From positions 1 to 64,000 of the forward strand of contig JAEUHX010000052.1 in the NCBI GenBank assembly GCA_016792805.1: a stretch of DNA of 64,000 nt, written 5' to 3'. The notes under the pieces are model-generated. The model did not search any database. It was not told the origin of the DNA and was given only the letters and a program-made list of their open reading frames with translations. The stretch's first letter is position 1; each line of letters opens with the position of its first letter. A program made the position numbers and the translations under genes. This stretch comes from Planctomycetota bacterium. GTDB lineage: Bacteria; Planctomycetota; UBA1135; JACQFD01. Of this stretch, positions 9,028-17,838 are shown piece by piece.

Positions 9028-12000
9028 TCATTTCACGATCGGCGTCAGGCGGATGTTGCGGAACTGGATCGCGCCGCCCTCCGATTGCAGGCAGATCTTG
9101 CCGGGGATCTCCTCGCACCACGTCGCTGTGTTCTGCAGCACGCCGTTGACTTCGAGCCGCAGATCGCCGTGATTCATGGTGATCACATATCGATTCCACT
9201 CGCCGTGCGGCTTCTCGGAGCAGGGCGCCAGCTTCGTCGTGTGACGGCCGCTCGTGCGCGCCGGATCTGTGAGCATCGGGAACTCATCGATGTTCCAAAT
9301 GTCGCCGGCGTTCCGGTCCATGAGCTGCGCCTCGATCGACCGCGGCCAGACCTTGTCGTCGCCGTGCATTCGCATGAGGACGCCCGAGTTTCCGGGGCGC
9401 TTGGGATCGAATCGCCACTCGAGCTCGAGGCGGAAATTGGTGAACTCCTCGAGGGTGCGGATGTAGCCCGCCGGATTCCCCGAGCAGACGATCGTGCCGT
9501 CGACGACGGACCAGACGTCTTCCAGCTTCTTATTGCGGTCGGTCAGGTGGAACGTCCAGCCGGAGAAATCTTTGCCATTGAACAAATCTCTCGTCGGGCC
9601 GAAGGCCGGCGGCGCAGCCGGATCCTCCTGAAGGAACGTCACGAGATCGAGGAGTTGCTGCTGCGTCATCCCGAGGGCGAGACCTTCAGGCATTGCAGAG
9701 AGCTTCTGTGGGATCTTCTCATCAATCTGCGCGGCTTCGATCGCGTGCCGGATCCCTTGTGTATCTTTGAGGACGACCTGCGGACCGTCGGCGAGCAAGA
9801 ATCCCGTAAGGGTGCGCCCGTCCTTTGTCGCGATGAGCCAGGTCTCATATCCGACGGCGATTCCGCCGCTCGGGTGAAGGATCGCATCGAGCAGCGCGGC
9901 TTTGTCATATTTGAGGCGGATCGCCGAGAGGTCAGGGCCGATGTCTCCTCCGCGACCGGCGTATCGATGGCATTGCACACATTGGGCCTCCTTGCTCAGG
10001 AAGACGGCGCGGCCGCGGGCCGGATCGCCTGCCATGGCCGCCAGCTCGGCGACCGGCGGGAGCACCGCGCCGCCGACGGACTTGTTGGGGAATTGTGCGC
10101 TCGCCAGGGCGCGCACGCCGAGGTCGGGGTTTCGTCCGATCGCTTCCGCAACCGCGGAGCGCAGCGCTGGGTCGAGCTTTCCTTTGGAGGCGAGCAGCAA
10201 TAAGTATTTTCCTCCCTCGGGATCGAGCGCGAGCTTCTCGGCGGCATCGAGCCGCTCCTCGGCAGGAGCCTGCGCATTGTTTACGGATTTCTGTAGCTTC
10301 TCGAGCGGCGCGCGATTGGGAGGCAGCTCGACCCACACCTCGAACTCCACCGAGGTCGGAGAGCCATTGGCCTGCTTCGTGCCGCCGTCATCGGGGGCGG
10401 CTGTCGCCTGAAATCGCGTGTAGCCTTCCGGGAGCACATAGGTAATCTCCGACTTTGCGTGAGCGCCGATTCCCCACGCGGGAGTTTCCCCGTCGACGCG
10501 CAGCTTCCCGCCGCCGGCGCTCCTGCCGAGGCGCGTCTCGCCCCACTCGGAGGCCGCGTCGATCCAGGGCAGATCGGTCAGGCGAAGCTCACCTTTCGGA
10601 CCGACGAGCTTCGGCTCGAGCCAATCGGTCCAGTCGCAGGAGTTGCCGTCGCCGGCGTCGGTCGTGACCAGGAAAAGTGACTTCGCCCCCGTGATGTCCA
10701 CATCGACGGGTGTCGTCCCGCGCTTCACGACGCCGCTCGACCAGCGTTTTGTGGCTTTCGAGCGATTGGCCTCGCCGACTCCGAGCACGCCAAAATCTCG
10801 CCAATCATTCTTCGCGCGGTGCCGCAGCCACCAGCGCGCCATCGGGCGTAGATCCTCGGGCCCTGCGAGCGCGACGGCCATCATCGCCTCGGCCGCTTCG
10901 CGCGTCGGAGTGAAGGCGATGGTATCGAGAGCAAGGCGGGCGTCGGACATTGCAATCGTCGGCGGCGCACCGCTGCTCGCAAGGAACGGCGGGGGACAAA
11001 GTTGATTTCGGGCGGCTGCGAGCGCGAGCGGAGTTCGCATGAGGGACCATGCAACATCTCGCCGTTCGGCCGTCACCACGAGAGCATTCAGAAGTGTGGA
11101 CTCGAACTTCTCCGGATCGATTCCGTGCAGCGCCTCATGGAGAGCCGCGACTTCATAGCGATCCTTCGGGTCGAACTGGCTCAAGAGTGAACGTGCGAGC
11201 TCCTCCCGCAAGTCCTTCGGTAGCGAGCGCCCCATGACGGCCCTCTCGCGGCGCAGCCTGGCCAGGTCGTTGGATTTGGAGCTTGCGAGCGTGAGATGAG
11301 TGATCCTGCCTACGGAGCGCAGCGCCCGCATCGCCGTGACGCGCAGGTCGGGGCTCCCCTCCATCCATACTTTCTGTACGATCTCCACGCCGCGGTCTCC
11401 GAGGCGGGCCAGCAGCCACAGCGCGCGGGCAGCGTAGCGCTCGTCGGAGTCCTTACTCATCTTCTCCAGCGCCGGCAGCGCTCGTGCTCCCATGTCCGCG
11501 AGCGCGCGCTGCGCGCGATACCGGACCGAGAGCGCCGGCGACCGCAGCGCCGCGCACGCTCCCTCCGGCGACTCCAAATCAACGACAGGCACGGCCGCCC
11601 GGTGCCCCTTGGGTGCAATGCGATACAGATATCCGGCGCAATCCTTGTCGCCGGCTGCGTGCCCGCCGACGCCGGGATCATACCAATCGGCAACGATCAA
11701 CGATCCGTCGGGCGCTACGCACACGTCGCTCGGGCGAAACCACGACATGTGACGTTGCGCGAACTGTTCATCCCAGCGCGCGTTTTGATCGCGCGCCCCA
11801 GGCGCGAGCTCGAGGAGAACCCCATGCTCGAGCTCGATCCCCGCTCCTTTGGCCTTCGGACGGTGAATCCAGACGGTGCCGCGGCCTGCGTCGCAGTCGA
11901 GCACGGCGCCTCGGATCTGTGGCATGAGCTCGCCTTCATAGAAGCAAAGCCCTGTGGGGCCGCCAGCGCCGTTGCGGCACCCTGCGGGCACCACTCCCGG

Positions 12001-12963
12001 ATCGTCCTGGTGCCAATGCGCCGCCCAGGCGTCCTGTCCCGGGCGGCGGTCCTCGTTCCAGTAGCGCGAGCCGTCGGCGGAAAAGTAGCCATAGTTTCCG
12101 CCTTCCATGACCCACGTCGTCCGGCAGCCCTGATTGCCGTCGTCGTCGTTGTCGTTCTGAAAGATGTTCCCGAAGGAATCGAGCGCCAGCTCGTAATTGT
12201 TGCGGAAATTGTGCGCCAGCACGGTGAGCCCGCGCCCGTCCTCTCCGACGCGCAGCGCGAGGCCGCCGACCCAAACGCGCCCGTCGTCACTCACGAGCCC
12301 CGGTTTGTTGTCCGCCACCGTCGGGCCGCCGCCGTTGTAGACCGAACCCGAGCGCAGATTCCAGCCCGCCTTGTCGGTCACGAGGTGCGGCCCCGCGTTG
12401 CCCGCGGCAAAGTACAGATTTCCATCGGGAGCCGGAATGAAGGAGTGCAGTCCGTGGTCGTGGTCGAATCCGCCGAAGCCGGTCAGGAACAGCTCGCGCT
12501 TCTCGGGAATGTCGTCGCCGTCGGCGTCCGTATACAAAATGGCGTCCGGAGAGCTGGAGACCAGCACGCGCTTCCCGCGGCCAGGCCCTTCGAGCACACA
12601 AATCCCAAGCGGCGACACCAGATCCTTCTCTTGCACAAATACTTTCGATGAATCGCACTTCCCGTCGCCGTCCGTGTCCTCAAGAATCACGACTCGGTCG
12701 CCCTCTCCGGCCGAATGGTGATATCCGGGGTTGCGCCCGTCCCAGCGCCGATACTGAACGGCCTCGGTCACCCATACGCGCCCGCGCGAATCGATCTCCA
12801 TCGCGGAGGGGTTGTAGAGCTGAGGAGTCTTTGCCCAAAGCGTGATCTCGAGGCCGTCGGCGATGCGAAACGGCTGGAGTGGAGCTTCCTGAGCGGCGGG
12901 GGCAAGAGCGAGAAGGGCGGCGAGCAGCATTGGGCTCGAGGCTACAGGCTTCTCGCGCGCCAT
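9028..12963 (-). CDS. PVC-type propeller / HEAT / NPCBM / cytochrome c / DUF1080 multidomain protein
   Basis: The chosen start (MAREK, ATG at 12963) gives 1311 residues and a signal peptide (LLAALLALAPAAQ); upstream in-frame sequence is a shadow of the divergent gene. Domains in order: a PVC-type (glucose/sorbosone-dehydrogenase-like) beta-propeller, about 30-450; HEAT-like helices, about 460-720; an NPCBM-like carbohydrate-binding domain, about 755-880; a class I cytochrome c with CVQCH at 995-999; and DUF1080 (3-keto-disaccharide hydrolase-like jelly roll), about 1125-1311. These families are expanded in Planctomycetota and Verrucomicrobiota and linked to polysaccharide or glycoside oxidation outside the cytoplasm. 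A combined oxidoreductase/hydrolase role is inference. An alternative start at 12930 would give a shorter signal peptide without charged residues. Confidence 0.9.
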   Translation of the reverse strand: MAREKPVASSPMLLAALLALAPAAQEAPLQPFRIADGLEITLWAKTPQLYNPSAMEIDSRGRVWVTEAVQYRRWDGRNPGYHHSAGEGDRVVILEDTDGDGKCDSSKVFVQEKDLVSPLGICVLEGPGRGKRVLVSSSPDAILYTDADGDDIPEKRELFLTGFGGFDHDHGLHSFIPAPDGNLYFAAGNAGPHLVTDKAGWNLRSGSVYNGGGPTVADNKPGLVSDDGRVWVGGLALRVGEDGRGLTVLAHNFRNNYELALDSFGNIFQNDNDDDGNQGCRTTWVMEGGNYGYFSADGSRYWNEDRRPGQDAWAAHWHQDDPGVVPAGCRNGAGGPTGLCFYEGELMPQIRGAVLDCDAGRGTVWIHRPKAKGAGIELEHGVLLELAPGARDQNARWDEQFAQRHMSWFRPSDVCVAPDGSLIVADWYDPGVGGHAAGDKDCAGYLYRIAPKGHRAAVPVVDLESPEGACAALRSPALSVRYRAQRALADMGARALPALEKMSKDSDERYAARALWLLARLGDRGVEIVQKVWMEGSPDLRVTAMRALRSVGRITHLTLASSKSNDLARLRRERAVMGRSLPKDLREELARSLLSQFDPKDRYEVAALHEALHGIDPEKFESTLLNALVVTAERRDVAWSLMRTPLALAAARNQLCPPPFLASSGAPPTIAMSDARLALDTIAFTPTREAAEAMMAVALAGPEDLRPMARWWLRHRAKNDWRDFGVLGVGEANRSKATKRWSSGVVKRGTTPVDVDITGAKSLFLVTTDAGDGNSCDWTDWLEPKLVGPKGELRLTDLPWIDAASEWGETRLGRSAGGGKLRVDGETPAWGIGAHAKSEITYVLPEGYTRFQATAAPDDGGTKQANGSPTSVEFEVWVELPPNRAPLEKLQKSVNNAQAPAEERLDAAEKLALDPEGGKYLLLLASKGKLDPALRSAVAEAIGRNPDLGVRALASAQFPNKSVGGAVLPPVAELAAMAGDPARGRAVFLSKEAQCVQCHRYAGRGGDIGPDLSAIRLKYDKAALLDAILHPSGGIAVGYETWLIATKDGRTLTGFLLADGPQVVLKDTQGIRHAIEAAQIDEKIPQKLSAMPEGLALGMTQQQLLDLVTFLQEDPAAPPAFGPTRDLFNGKDFSGWTFHLTDRNKKLEDVWSVVDGTIVCSGNPAGYIRTLEEFTNFRLELEWRFDPKRPGNSGVLMRMHGDDKVWPRSIEAQLMDRNAGDIWNIDEFPMLTDPARTSGRHTTKLAPCSEKPHGEWNRYVITMNHGDLRLEVNGVLQNTATWCEEIPGKICLQSEGGAIQFRNIRLTPIVK

Positions 12964-13070
12964 GCGACCGGCCGGCCGGTGAAGAATCCGCAAGCACGGT
13001 GCGCTCTCGACAGGACACGGGACATAACCCCAGAATTGCGAGACCCCACGGGCCGACCCCGAGTGAAACC
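12964..13070. promoter_or_regulatory. Divergent intergenic region
   Basis: This 107-bp gap lies between the divergently transcribed cytochrome/DUF1080 gene and the coiled-coil lipoprotein gene, so it must hold both promoters unless they lie inside the genes. No convincing -35/-10 pair or operator was identified by eye. Confidence 0.35.
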
Positions 13071-13847
13071 ATGTCCACTGCGCGCGTCTCGACTGCATTC
13101 CTTGTCCCGCTGCTATTTCTAAGTTCCGCCTGTGTCGTCCGCGTCGAGGAGACGCGGCAAGTGCCGGCTGCGCCCCAGGAGCGCGCGTCAGCGCCCGCGC
13201 CCGCTCCTGCTGCGAAGGGCGGCGGATCGTCGGAGAGCGATACAACGGCGGCCCAGTCGCGCGTGGCCGCGGCGGAGCGCTCCCTGGCGCTCGCCCGCGC
13301 CCGCCTCGAGAAAGCGCAGAACGATCTGGCGAACCAGGAGACAGCGTCCGCGGAGTTGGTGAAAGCCGCAGAGACGGATTTGGAGCTTTCGAAGCGCTCC
13401 ATCGCGAATTTTGAAGTCTCAAGTCGGCTCCGACTCGAGCGGGAGCGGCTGAGCCTCCAGGGCGCCACCGACAACTTGGCCGAGGCTGAGGAAGAGTTGG
13501 CGCAGCTCGAGCTGATGTATGAAAAGACGGACCTCGCCGACAAGACCAAAGAATTGGTATTCCGCCGCAACCAGCGCCGGTTCGAGCGCACGCGGAAGAG
13601 CCTCGAGATCTCGAAGCAGGTTCTTGCCAATCTTGAGTCGATAGACCTTCCGACCGAGCGCGCGAAGCTCCAGCAGGACCTCGATGCGAAGATGCGCGCC
13701 GTGGCGCGCGCGCAGCGGGACGCAGCTTCGGCAGTCACGGAGAAGCGCCTCGCGCTGCAGTCGCAACAAAATGATATTGTGAAGTTGGAAGAAGACCTCG
13801 AGTCCGCAAAGCGCGCTGCCGCGAAAGCGTCGGGCGAAGGCAAGTGA
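13071..13847 (+). CDS. Coiled-coil lipoprotein
   Basis: The ATG at 13071 gives a 258-residue protein starting with a lipoprotein signal peptide (LVPLLFLSSAC; lipidation Cys at residue 21). A low-complexity Ala/Pro linker follows at about 30-60. From about 70 to the end the sequence is almost entirely heptad-rich charged helix (repeated LE, EK, RL and AKL patterns), predicted as a long coiled coil. No catalytic motif is visible. It is probably anchored to a membrane facing the periplasm, acting as a structural or tethering protein. Its stop is 7 bp before the next gene, implying co-transcription. Function is unknown. Confidence 0.82.
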   Translation: MSTARVSTAFLVPLLFLSSACVVRVEETRQVPAAPQERASAPAPAPAAKGGGSSESDTTAAQSRVAAAERSLALARARLEKAQNDLANQETASAELVKAAETDLELSKRSIANFEVSSRLRLERERLSLQGATDNLAEAEEELAQLELMYEKTDLADKTKELVFRRNQRRFERTRKSLEISKQVLANLESIDLPTERAKLQQDLDAKMRAVARAQRDAASAVTEKRLALQSQQNDIVKLEEDLESAKRAAAKASGEGK

Positions 13848-13854
13848 GGCGGCC

Positions 13855-15015
13855 ATGATTCAGGTTTTCTTGGGATTGCTCGTCCTGCTCGGCTCCCAGG
13901 AGCGGTCGGCTTCGTCGCCCGCGCTCCAGGGGCCGGCCGTGGTGGAGAAGGCTCCTGCGCCGGCCGACGTTCGAAACGCCATCGCGAAAGGCGCGGACTT
14001 TCTCGTGAAGTCACAAAACGCCGACGGATCGTGGGGAGGCGTTCGCAATAAGACGTTCACGGACTCCTTCGCGAACGTCGAGACGCACCATGCATGGACC
14101 GTCGCGACCACCGGGCTTTGTTGCGTGGCACTGATGGAACTGAGCCAGGCGCCGGAGGCGATCGCCGCTTGCGACAGGGGGCTCGATTACATCTGCGCCA
14201 ACGCGGATCTGAAGCGTCCCGATCAGTGGGATACCGATAATACATGGGGATATATTTACGGCCTCCAGGGCGTCGCAAAGGCGCTCGCGCATCCGCGCTA
14301 TAAGGGCTCGCCGCGCGACGGCGTGCTTCGAAAGGCCGCAGACACGTTCCTCAGTCTGATGAAGAAGTATCAATCGGACAAGGGAGGGTGGGCCTACTAC
14401 GCCGATCCCGAAGGCGCCTATGTGACCGGCCTCGAGACATCCTTCGGGACCGCGGCTGGAGTGATTGCCCTTTGCGACGCGCGCGATGCCGGCCTCGCCG
14501 TCGACGAGAAAATGCTCCTTAAGGCGCGCGCCGCCGTCGAGCGGTGCCGACTGCCGAACGGAGCGTTCACTTATAGCAACGATGTCATCAACCAGCCCGG
14601 CAACTCCGAGTTCATTAATAATGTGAAGGGTTCGCTCGGGCGCATCCAAGTGTGCCATCTCGCCATGCTTCGGGCGGGCTCCAAGATCTCGAAGGAGCAG
14701 ATTCGCTGGGGGCTCGATCAGTTCTTCGAGCACCACAAGTTCCTTGACGTTGGCCGCATGAAGCCGATCCCGCACGAGGCGTATTATGCGGTGGCGGGCT
14801 ACTTCTACTTCTTCGGTCACTACTACGCGGGGCGCCTGCTTGAGACCTTGCCGCCCAACGAGCGCGCCGAGTACGCTCCAAGGCTACAGAAAGAGATTCT
14901 GAAGACGATCGAGTCCGACGGCGCGATGTGGGATTTCTACATCTCCTCGAATACGCGTCCGTACGGCACGTCCTTCGGGATCATGACGCTCGGGTCGACG
15001 CTGATCGGCGGATAG
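13855..15015 (+). CDS. Secreted prenyltransferase/squalene-cyclase-like repeat protein
   Basis: This 386-residue protein has an N-terminal signal peptide (MIQVFLGLLVLLGS) and then alpha/alpha-toroid repeats of the prenyltransferase/squalene oxidase type, seen as QNADGSWGG (about residue 55), DKGGWAYY and PNGAFTYS, the QW-like motifs of that fold. It lacks the DxDD catalytic motif of true squalene-hopene cyclases and carries an export signal, so it is unlikely to cyclise squalene. Planctomycetes commonly encode such exported toroid proteins of unknown role. It probably forms a unit with the preceding coiled-coil lipoprotein. Confidence 0.85.
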   Translation: MIQVFLGLLVLLGSQERSASSPALQGPAVVEKAPAPADVRNAIAKGADFLVKSQNADGSWGGVRNKTFTDSFANVETHHAWTVATTGLCCVALMELSQAPEAIAACDRGLDYICANADLKRPDQWDTDNTWGYIYGLQGVAKALAHPRYKGSPRDGVLRKAADTFLSLMKKYQSDKGGWAYYADPEGAYVTGLETSFGTAAGVIALCDARDAGLAVDEKMLLKARAAVERCRLPNGAFTYSNDVINQPGNSEFINNVKGSLGRIQVCHLAMLRAGSKISKEQIRWGLDQFFEHHKFLDVGRMKPIPHEAYYAVAGYFYFFGHYYAGRLLETLPPNERAEYAPRLQKEILKTIESDGAMWDFYISSNTRPYGTSFGIMTLGSTLIGG

Positions 15016-15706
15016 TGTCCCGTATCAGAAGTGTCCTGCAGCAGCTCTGACGGCCCGCAACGGCAGGCGCGGTCTGTCGCGGCTTTTTGAAGGAGCCCGT
15101 CAACGGGAACCTTCAGAATGGGTCGTGGTCGGACTTAGCTGCCCGTGGCAAAAGTCATCCGAGCTGCGCGCGGGACTTTTTCGCGAACTCATCGTCGGAC
15201 CGCCTCGCCGTAACTTCTGACTACGTCTCCGGTGGTCCGATTCGATCTCGCGAGAAATCCACGCGCTCACAGTGCGTAGCACCCGAAGGAGCAGCCGGAG
15301 CACTTTCGCCTCGGGCAGATCACACGCTGCGAATCGCTCGATGGGTCGGAACTCGAGCCTCGAGATGAACTCTCCGAGGCGAAGGAGATGAACCGGGACG
15401 ATCTGCTGGGGGGTTGGCATCGGGCTTGGTGGGCGATGCCACTCAACGGATGCGACGCTCGAGGGCCGGCACCGAGCTGGAGGCCGCAGAGCGCGGCCGC
15501 CGTCGGGGGTTCGGGAGCAGCAGCTTCGCGACTCCTCGCGTCGGGCGGGCGATGGAACGGGATCGGCGAGTCCGTGATCGGTGGCGCGTGGGAGCCAGCG
15601 AGAGAAGCCGCCCCTGGGGTCCAAACCGTGGGCGGCGCCCCAGGACCGAGCGCAGGCGCGGTCGAAGACCCCTCTCGAAGGCGGGTTGCGCGCATAAGAT
15701 GGCTCC
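15016..15706. other. Long intergenic region containing a palindromic element
   Basis: About 690 bp with no supported gene. Short open frames here on both strands are Arg/Pro/Ser-rich composition shadows without recognisable domains. The main content is copy 1 of the palindromic repeat family at 15139-15318. The remaining 390 bp before the next gene show nothing recognisable. Confidence 0.5.
15139..15318. repeat. Palindromic MITE-like element, copy 1
   Basis: This 180-bp segment begins CTGCCCGTGGCAAAAGT and ends with an imperfect inverted copy (ACTTTCGCCTCGGGCAG). Its first 74 bases or so match copy 2 (35683-35841) essentially base for base, including the internal TTTTTCGCGA and GGACCGCC arms. 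The right half is more diverged and about 20 bp longer. No flanking duplication is obvious. No transposase is encoded, consistent with a non-autonomous element. Confidence 0.8.
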
Positions 15707-17047
15707 GTGCCCCCGTCGCGATCGCTCCCCCGGGCTGTCGTATTCGCCGTAGTCATCGTGCTGGTCTGCTCGCTGATCGGCCCGGCATCGCTCCAGCCAC
15801 ACATGTGGGGTTCGCAGGGCTGGTACGGCCTCGAATATGGGACGCGCGCTGCGCTATTCGTCACGGGAGTCGCGCTCTGTTCCCGAGGCTTCGGGGGCGC
15901 GCTCGACCGCCTTTGGCACATCGCGCCGTTGCCGCGCACCATTTCAATACCGGCGCTGATCGCATTTGCCGGATTGTTGTGGATCGCGCGGACGGAAGTT
16001 TTCTGGGGCAACCCCGACATCGCAGCTGAGGACGCGATTCGAGGAAGAGTAAATCTCAAGCATCCGCTCTCTGCCTCATTGTTGGCTCTTGTCTCGGCCG
16101 CCGGCGCCCGGCTCGGCGGCTACCCCACAGGTCCGAACGCGGTGCGCTGGGTTTCCGTCGCAAGTGGGGCGGTGTTTGCGCTGGGAGCGGCCGCCCTGGG
16201 CAGAGCGCTCTTTCCCGAGTCGAGGGTGAAGTCGCGAGTTGTTTGCGGGGTCTTCCTCTCCAGCACCATCGTCCAACAATTCTGCGGAGTCATCGAGACC
16301 TATCCTGCGGCGACAGCGATGCAAATGTGGACTCTCGCAGCGATCGCTCACGGTTCGCGCACCGATGAGCCCTCCGCAATGCGCTGGAGCATCACGGCGC
16401 TGGTCCTTGCTGGATTCAACGCAGGCTTTTTTATTGCAACTATTTTCTTGGCTCCGGCTGCTGTTCTCGTTTTTCTTATGAATCTCCGCAAGCGCGGCCG
16501 ATCCTCGGCGGCCCTCGTGGCGGGCGCCTGCGCCTTCCTTATCGCACCGGCCATCGCGTTCGTGGCCGTCGCAACCCGCGGCTACTCCTGGCGGCTGATG
16601 CTCGCCTCGTTCGGAGGCGTCGACGGAACCGCCTGGGTTCAGCTGAGCGAGGGGGCGCGGCCCCATCAACATTTCACACTTCTGTCGCTTCATCACGCTT
16701 CGGCGCGGTGGAACGCATCCATCTTCGCCGCGCCAATGTGGCCCGCGGCCGCCGCGGCGGTTCTCTCATCGAGATCGCACGATGCGCGGCCCCCGTGGCT
16801 TCCCGCCCTAGGCCTGGCGGCACTCTCGGCGCTCTCGTTTTTTGTGCTCATCCACCCGGATCTTGGTCCCGCCTCCGATTGGATGCAGACGGCGACGGGG
16901 GTCGTAGCGCCTTTTGCCCTGCTCGTCGCATGGGGGCTTTCCAAAGCCGACGATGGAGATGCCGCACGCTGGGGAACGGCGGCAGTGGGCGCATCGACGC
17001 TCATTACGATTCCGACGATTCTTATGAATGCAAGGATCCTCGGATGA
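15707..17047 (+). CDS. Polytopic membrane protein, possibly glycosyltransferase-like (GT-C type)
   Basis: The 446-residue product (GTG start) is hydrophobic throughout, with about ten predicted transmembrane helices, first near residues 8-25. The loop around IETYPAATAMQMW resembles the motif after the first periplasmic region in DUF2723/GT-C-like proteins, but no DD or DE catalytic pair is clear. If it is a GT-C enzyme it would transfer a sugar from a polyprenyl donor at the membrane; this is low-confidence inference. It overlaps the next gene by 4 bp (ATGA), so the two are translationally coupled. A protein with similar features begins at 63322. Confidence 0.75.
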   Translation: MPPSRSLPRAVVFAVVIVLVCSLIGPASLQPHMWGSQGWYGLEYGTRAALFVTGVALCSRGFGGALDRLWHIAPLPRTISIPALIAFAGLLWIARTEVFWGNPDIAAEDAIRGRVNLKHPLSASLLALVSAAGARLGGYPTGPNAVRWVSVASGAVFALGAAALGRALFPESRVKSRVVCGVFLSSTIVQQFCGVIETYPAATAMQMWTLAAIAHGSRTDEPSAMRWSITALVLAGFNAGFFIATIFLAPAAVLVFLMNLRKRGRSSAALVAGACAFLIAPAIAFVAVATRGYSWRLMLASFGGVDGTAWVQLSEGARPHQHFTLLSLHHASARWNASIFAAPMWPAAAAAVLSSRSHDARPPWLPALGLAALSALSFFVLIHPDLGPASDWMQTATGVVAPFALLVAWGLSKADDGDAARWGTAAVGASTLITIPTILMNARILG

Positions 17048-17658
17048 ACCGGATTGAGGCAGCGATCTTTTGTGTGGTCTCGGCGTCCGCCTTCGCGGCG
17101 GGACCTTGGCTGCTCGACGAGCGCGCAGTCGGCCTGGGGGGCGTGCTTCCGCAGCGAATGACGAGAGCTTATAGCTCCGAGCCGCGCCCGGAGCCGGCGC
17201 TCGCTGTTGACCATAGTCAGCAAACTGCTTGGTTCGGGAAACGAACAGCCGCGCATTGGTGGGAGGTTCGGTTCGAAGCACCCCGGCGTGTGCAAGGGAT
17301 CCGTGCGTTTCGAGGATTCGACTACCGAGAAGACATTATTGCTCTTGATGTGAGGGCGACGCCGTCCGCTGAGTTTCGCGAGCGAATACGATATGCGCCG
17401 AAGCGCACCGACTCGATATGGTGCGAAGTGCAATTCCCGCCGGTCACTTTACAGGGCATCCGTCTCGCGTCGCCCTATGGCGACGGGACTCAGAGTCTCC
17501 AGCGGTGGGCTCTCTTTGACGTTCGCGTGCTCACGCCGGATCTGTATGTTCGCGACCTCGGCGGCACTCAGGCGAGCCTTCGATCGATTCCGATTCCGCT
17601 CGGCCTCTGCCTCGTGCTTCTCGGGTGCCTGTCCCTGATCCGGGGACGCCAGAATTGA
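17044..17658 (+). CDS. Hypothetical protein with N- and C-terminal membrane segments
   Basis: The ATG overlaps the previous stop (ATGA), giving 204 residues. An N-terminal hydrophobic segment (residues about 5-20) is followed by a beta-rich domain that includes HWWEVRF, GIRAFRGFD and a QGIRLASPYG strand, loosely like a discoidin (F5/8 type C) jelly roll. A C-terminal transmembrane helix (about 183-200) ends in basic residues. The product is probably a membrane-tethered periplasmic partner of the upstream polytopic protein. A carbohydrate-binding role is speculation. Confidence 0.7.
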   Translation: MNRIEAAIFCVVSASAFAAGPWLLDERAVGLGGVLPQRMTRAYSSEPRPEPALAVDHSQQTAWFGKRTAAHWWEVRFEAPRRVQGIRAFRGFDYREDIIALDVRATPSAEFRERIRYAPKRTDSIWCEVQFPPVTLQGIRLASPYGDGTQSLQRWALFDVRVLTPDLYVRDLGGTQASLRSIPIPLGLCLVLLGCLSLIRGRQN

Positions 17659-17747
17659 CGGAGATCAGGAAGGAATTGCGGGGAGCCTGCGCGGCGCGCC
17701 CCGTTGCGCTTGCCTGAAGGAGCTCCCCGGCGCGGCATTCGCACACC

Positions 17748-17777
17748 GGGCGGCGACGTCCATGCGGGCCGCCGCCC
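17748..17777. terminator. Hairpin terminator candidate
   Basis: The perfect 8-bp stem GGGCGGCG / CGCCGCCC encloses a 14-nt loop and is followed by TTT at 17778. It lies in the 180-bp gap after the membrane-protein pair and before the radical SAM gene, and fits termination of the upstream unit. Confidence 0.5.
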
Positions 17778-17838
17778 TTTGGTGGTGATGTGCCCGGAGG
17801 GCGCAGCTGTACCCCGACTTGCCACCTAGCGAACCACC

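Noticed and set aside
11296..12651. 451-codon plus-strand frame
   Set aside because: It is antisense to the propeller domain of the cytochrome/DUF1080 gene, with no homology pattern and biased Arg/Val composition.
12964..13422. N-terminal extension of the cytochrome/DUF1080 gene to 13422
   Set aside because: The added 153 codons are Arg/Pro/Ser-rich and antisense to the coiled-coil lipoprotein gene. The signal peptide at 12963 gives the natural start.
15100..16059. 319-codon minus-strand frame over element copy 1, sharing a C-terminal segment with a frame at 35476-35835
   Set aside because: The shared peptide is just the translated palindromic element, so the similarity reflects the DNA repeat and not a protein family.
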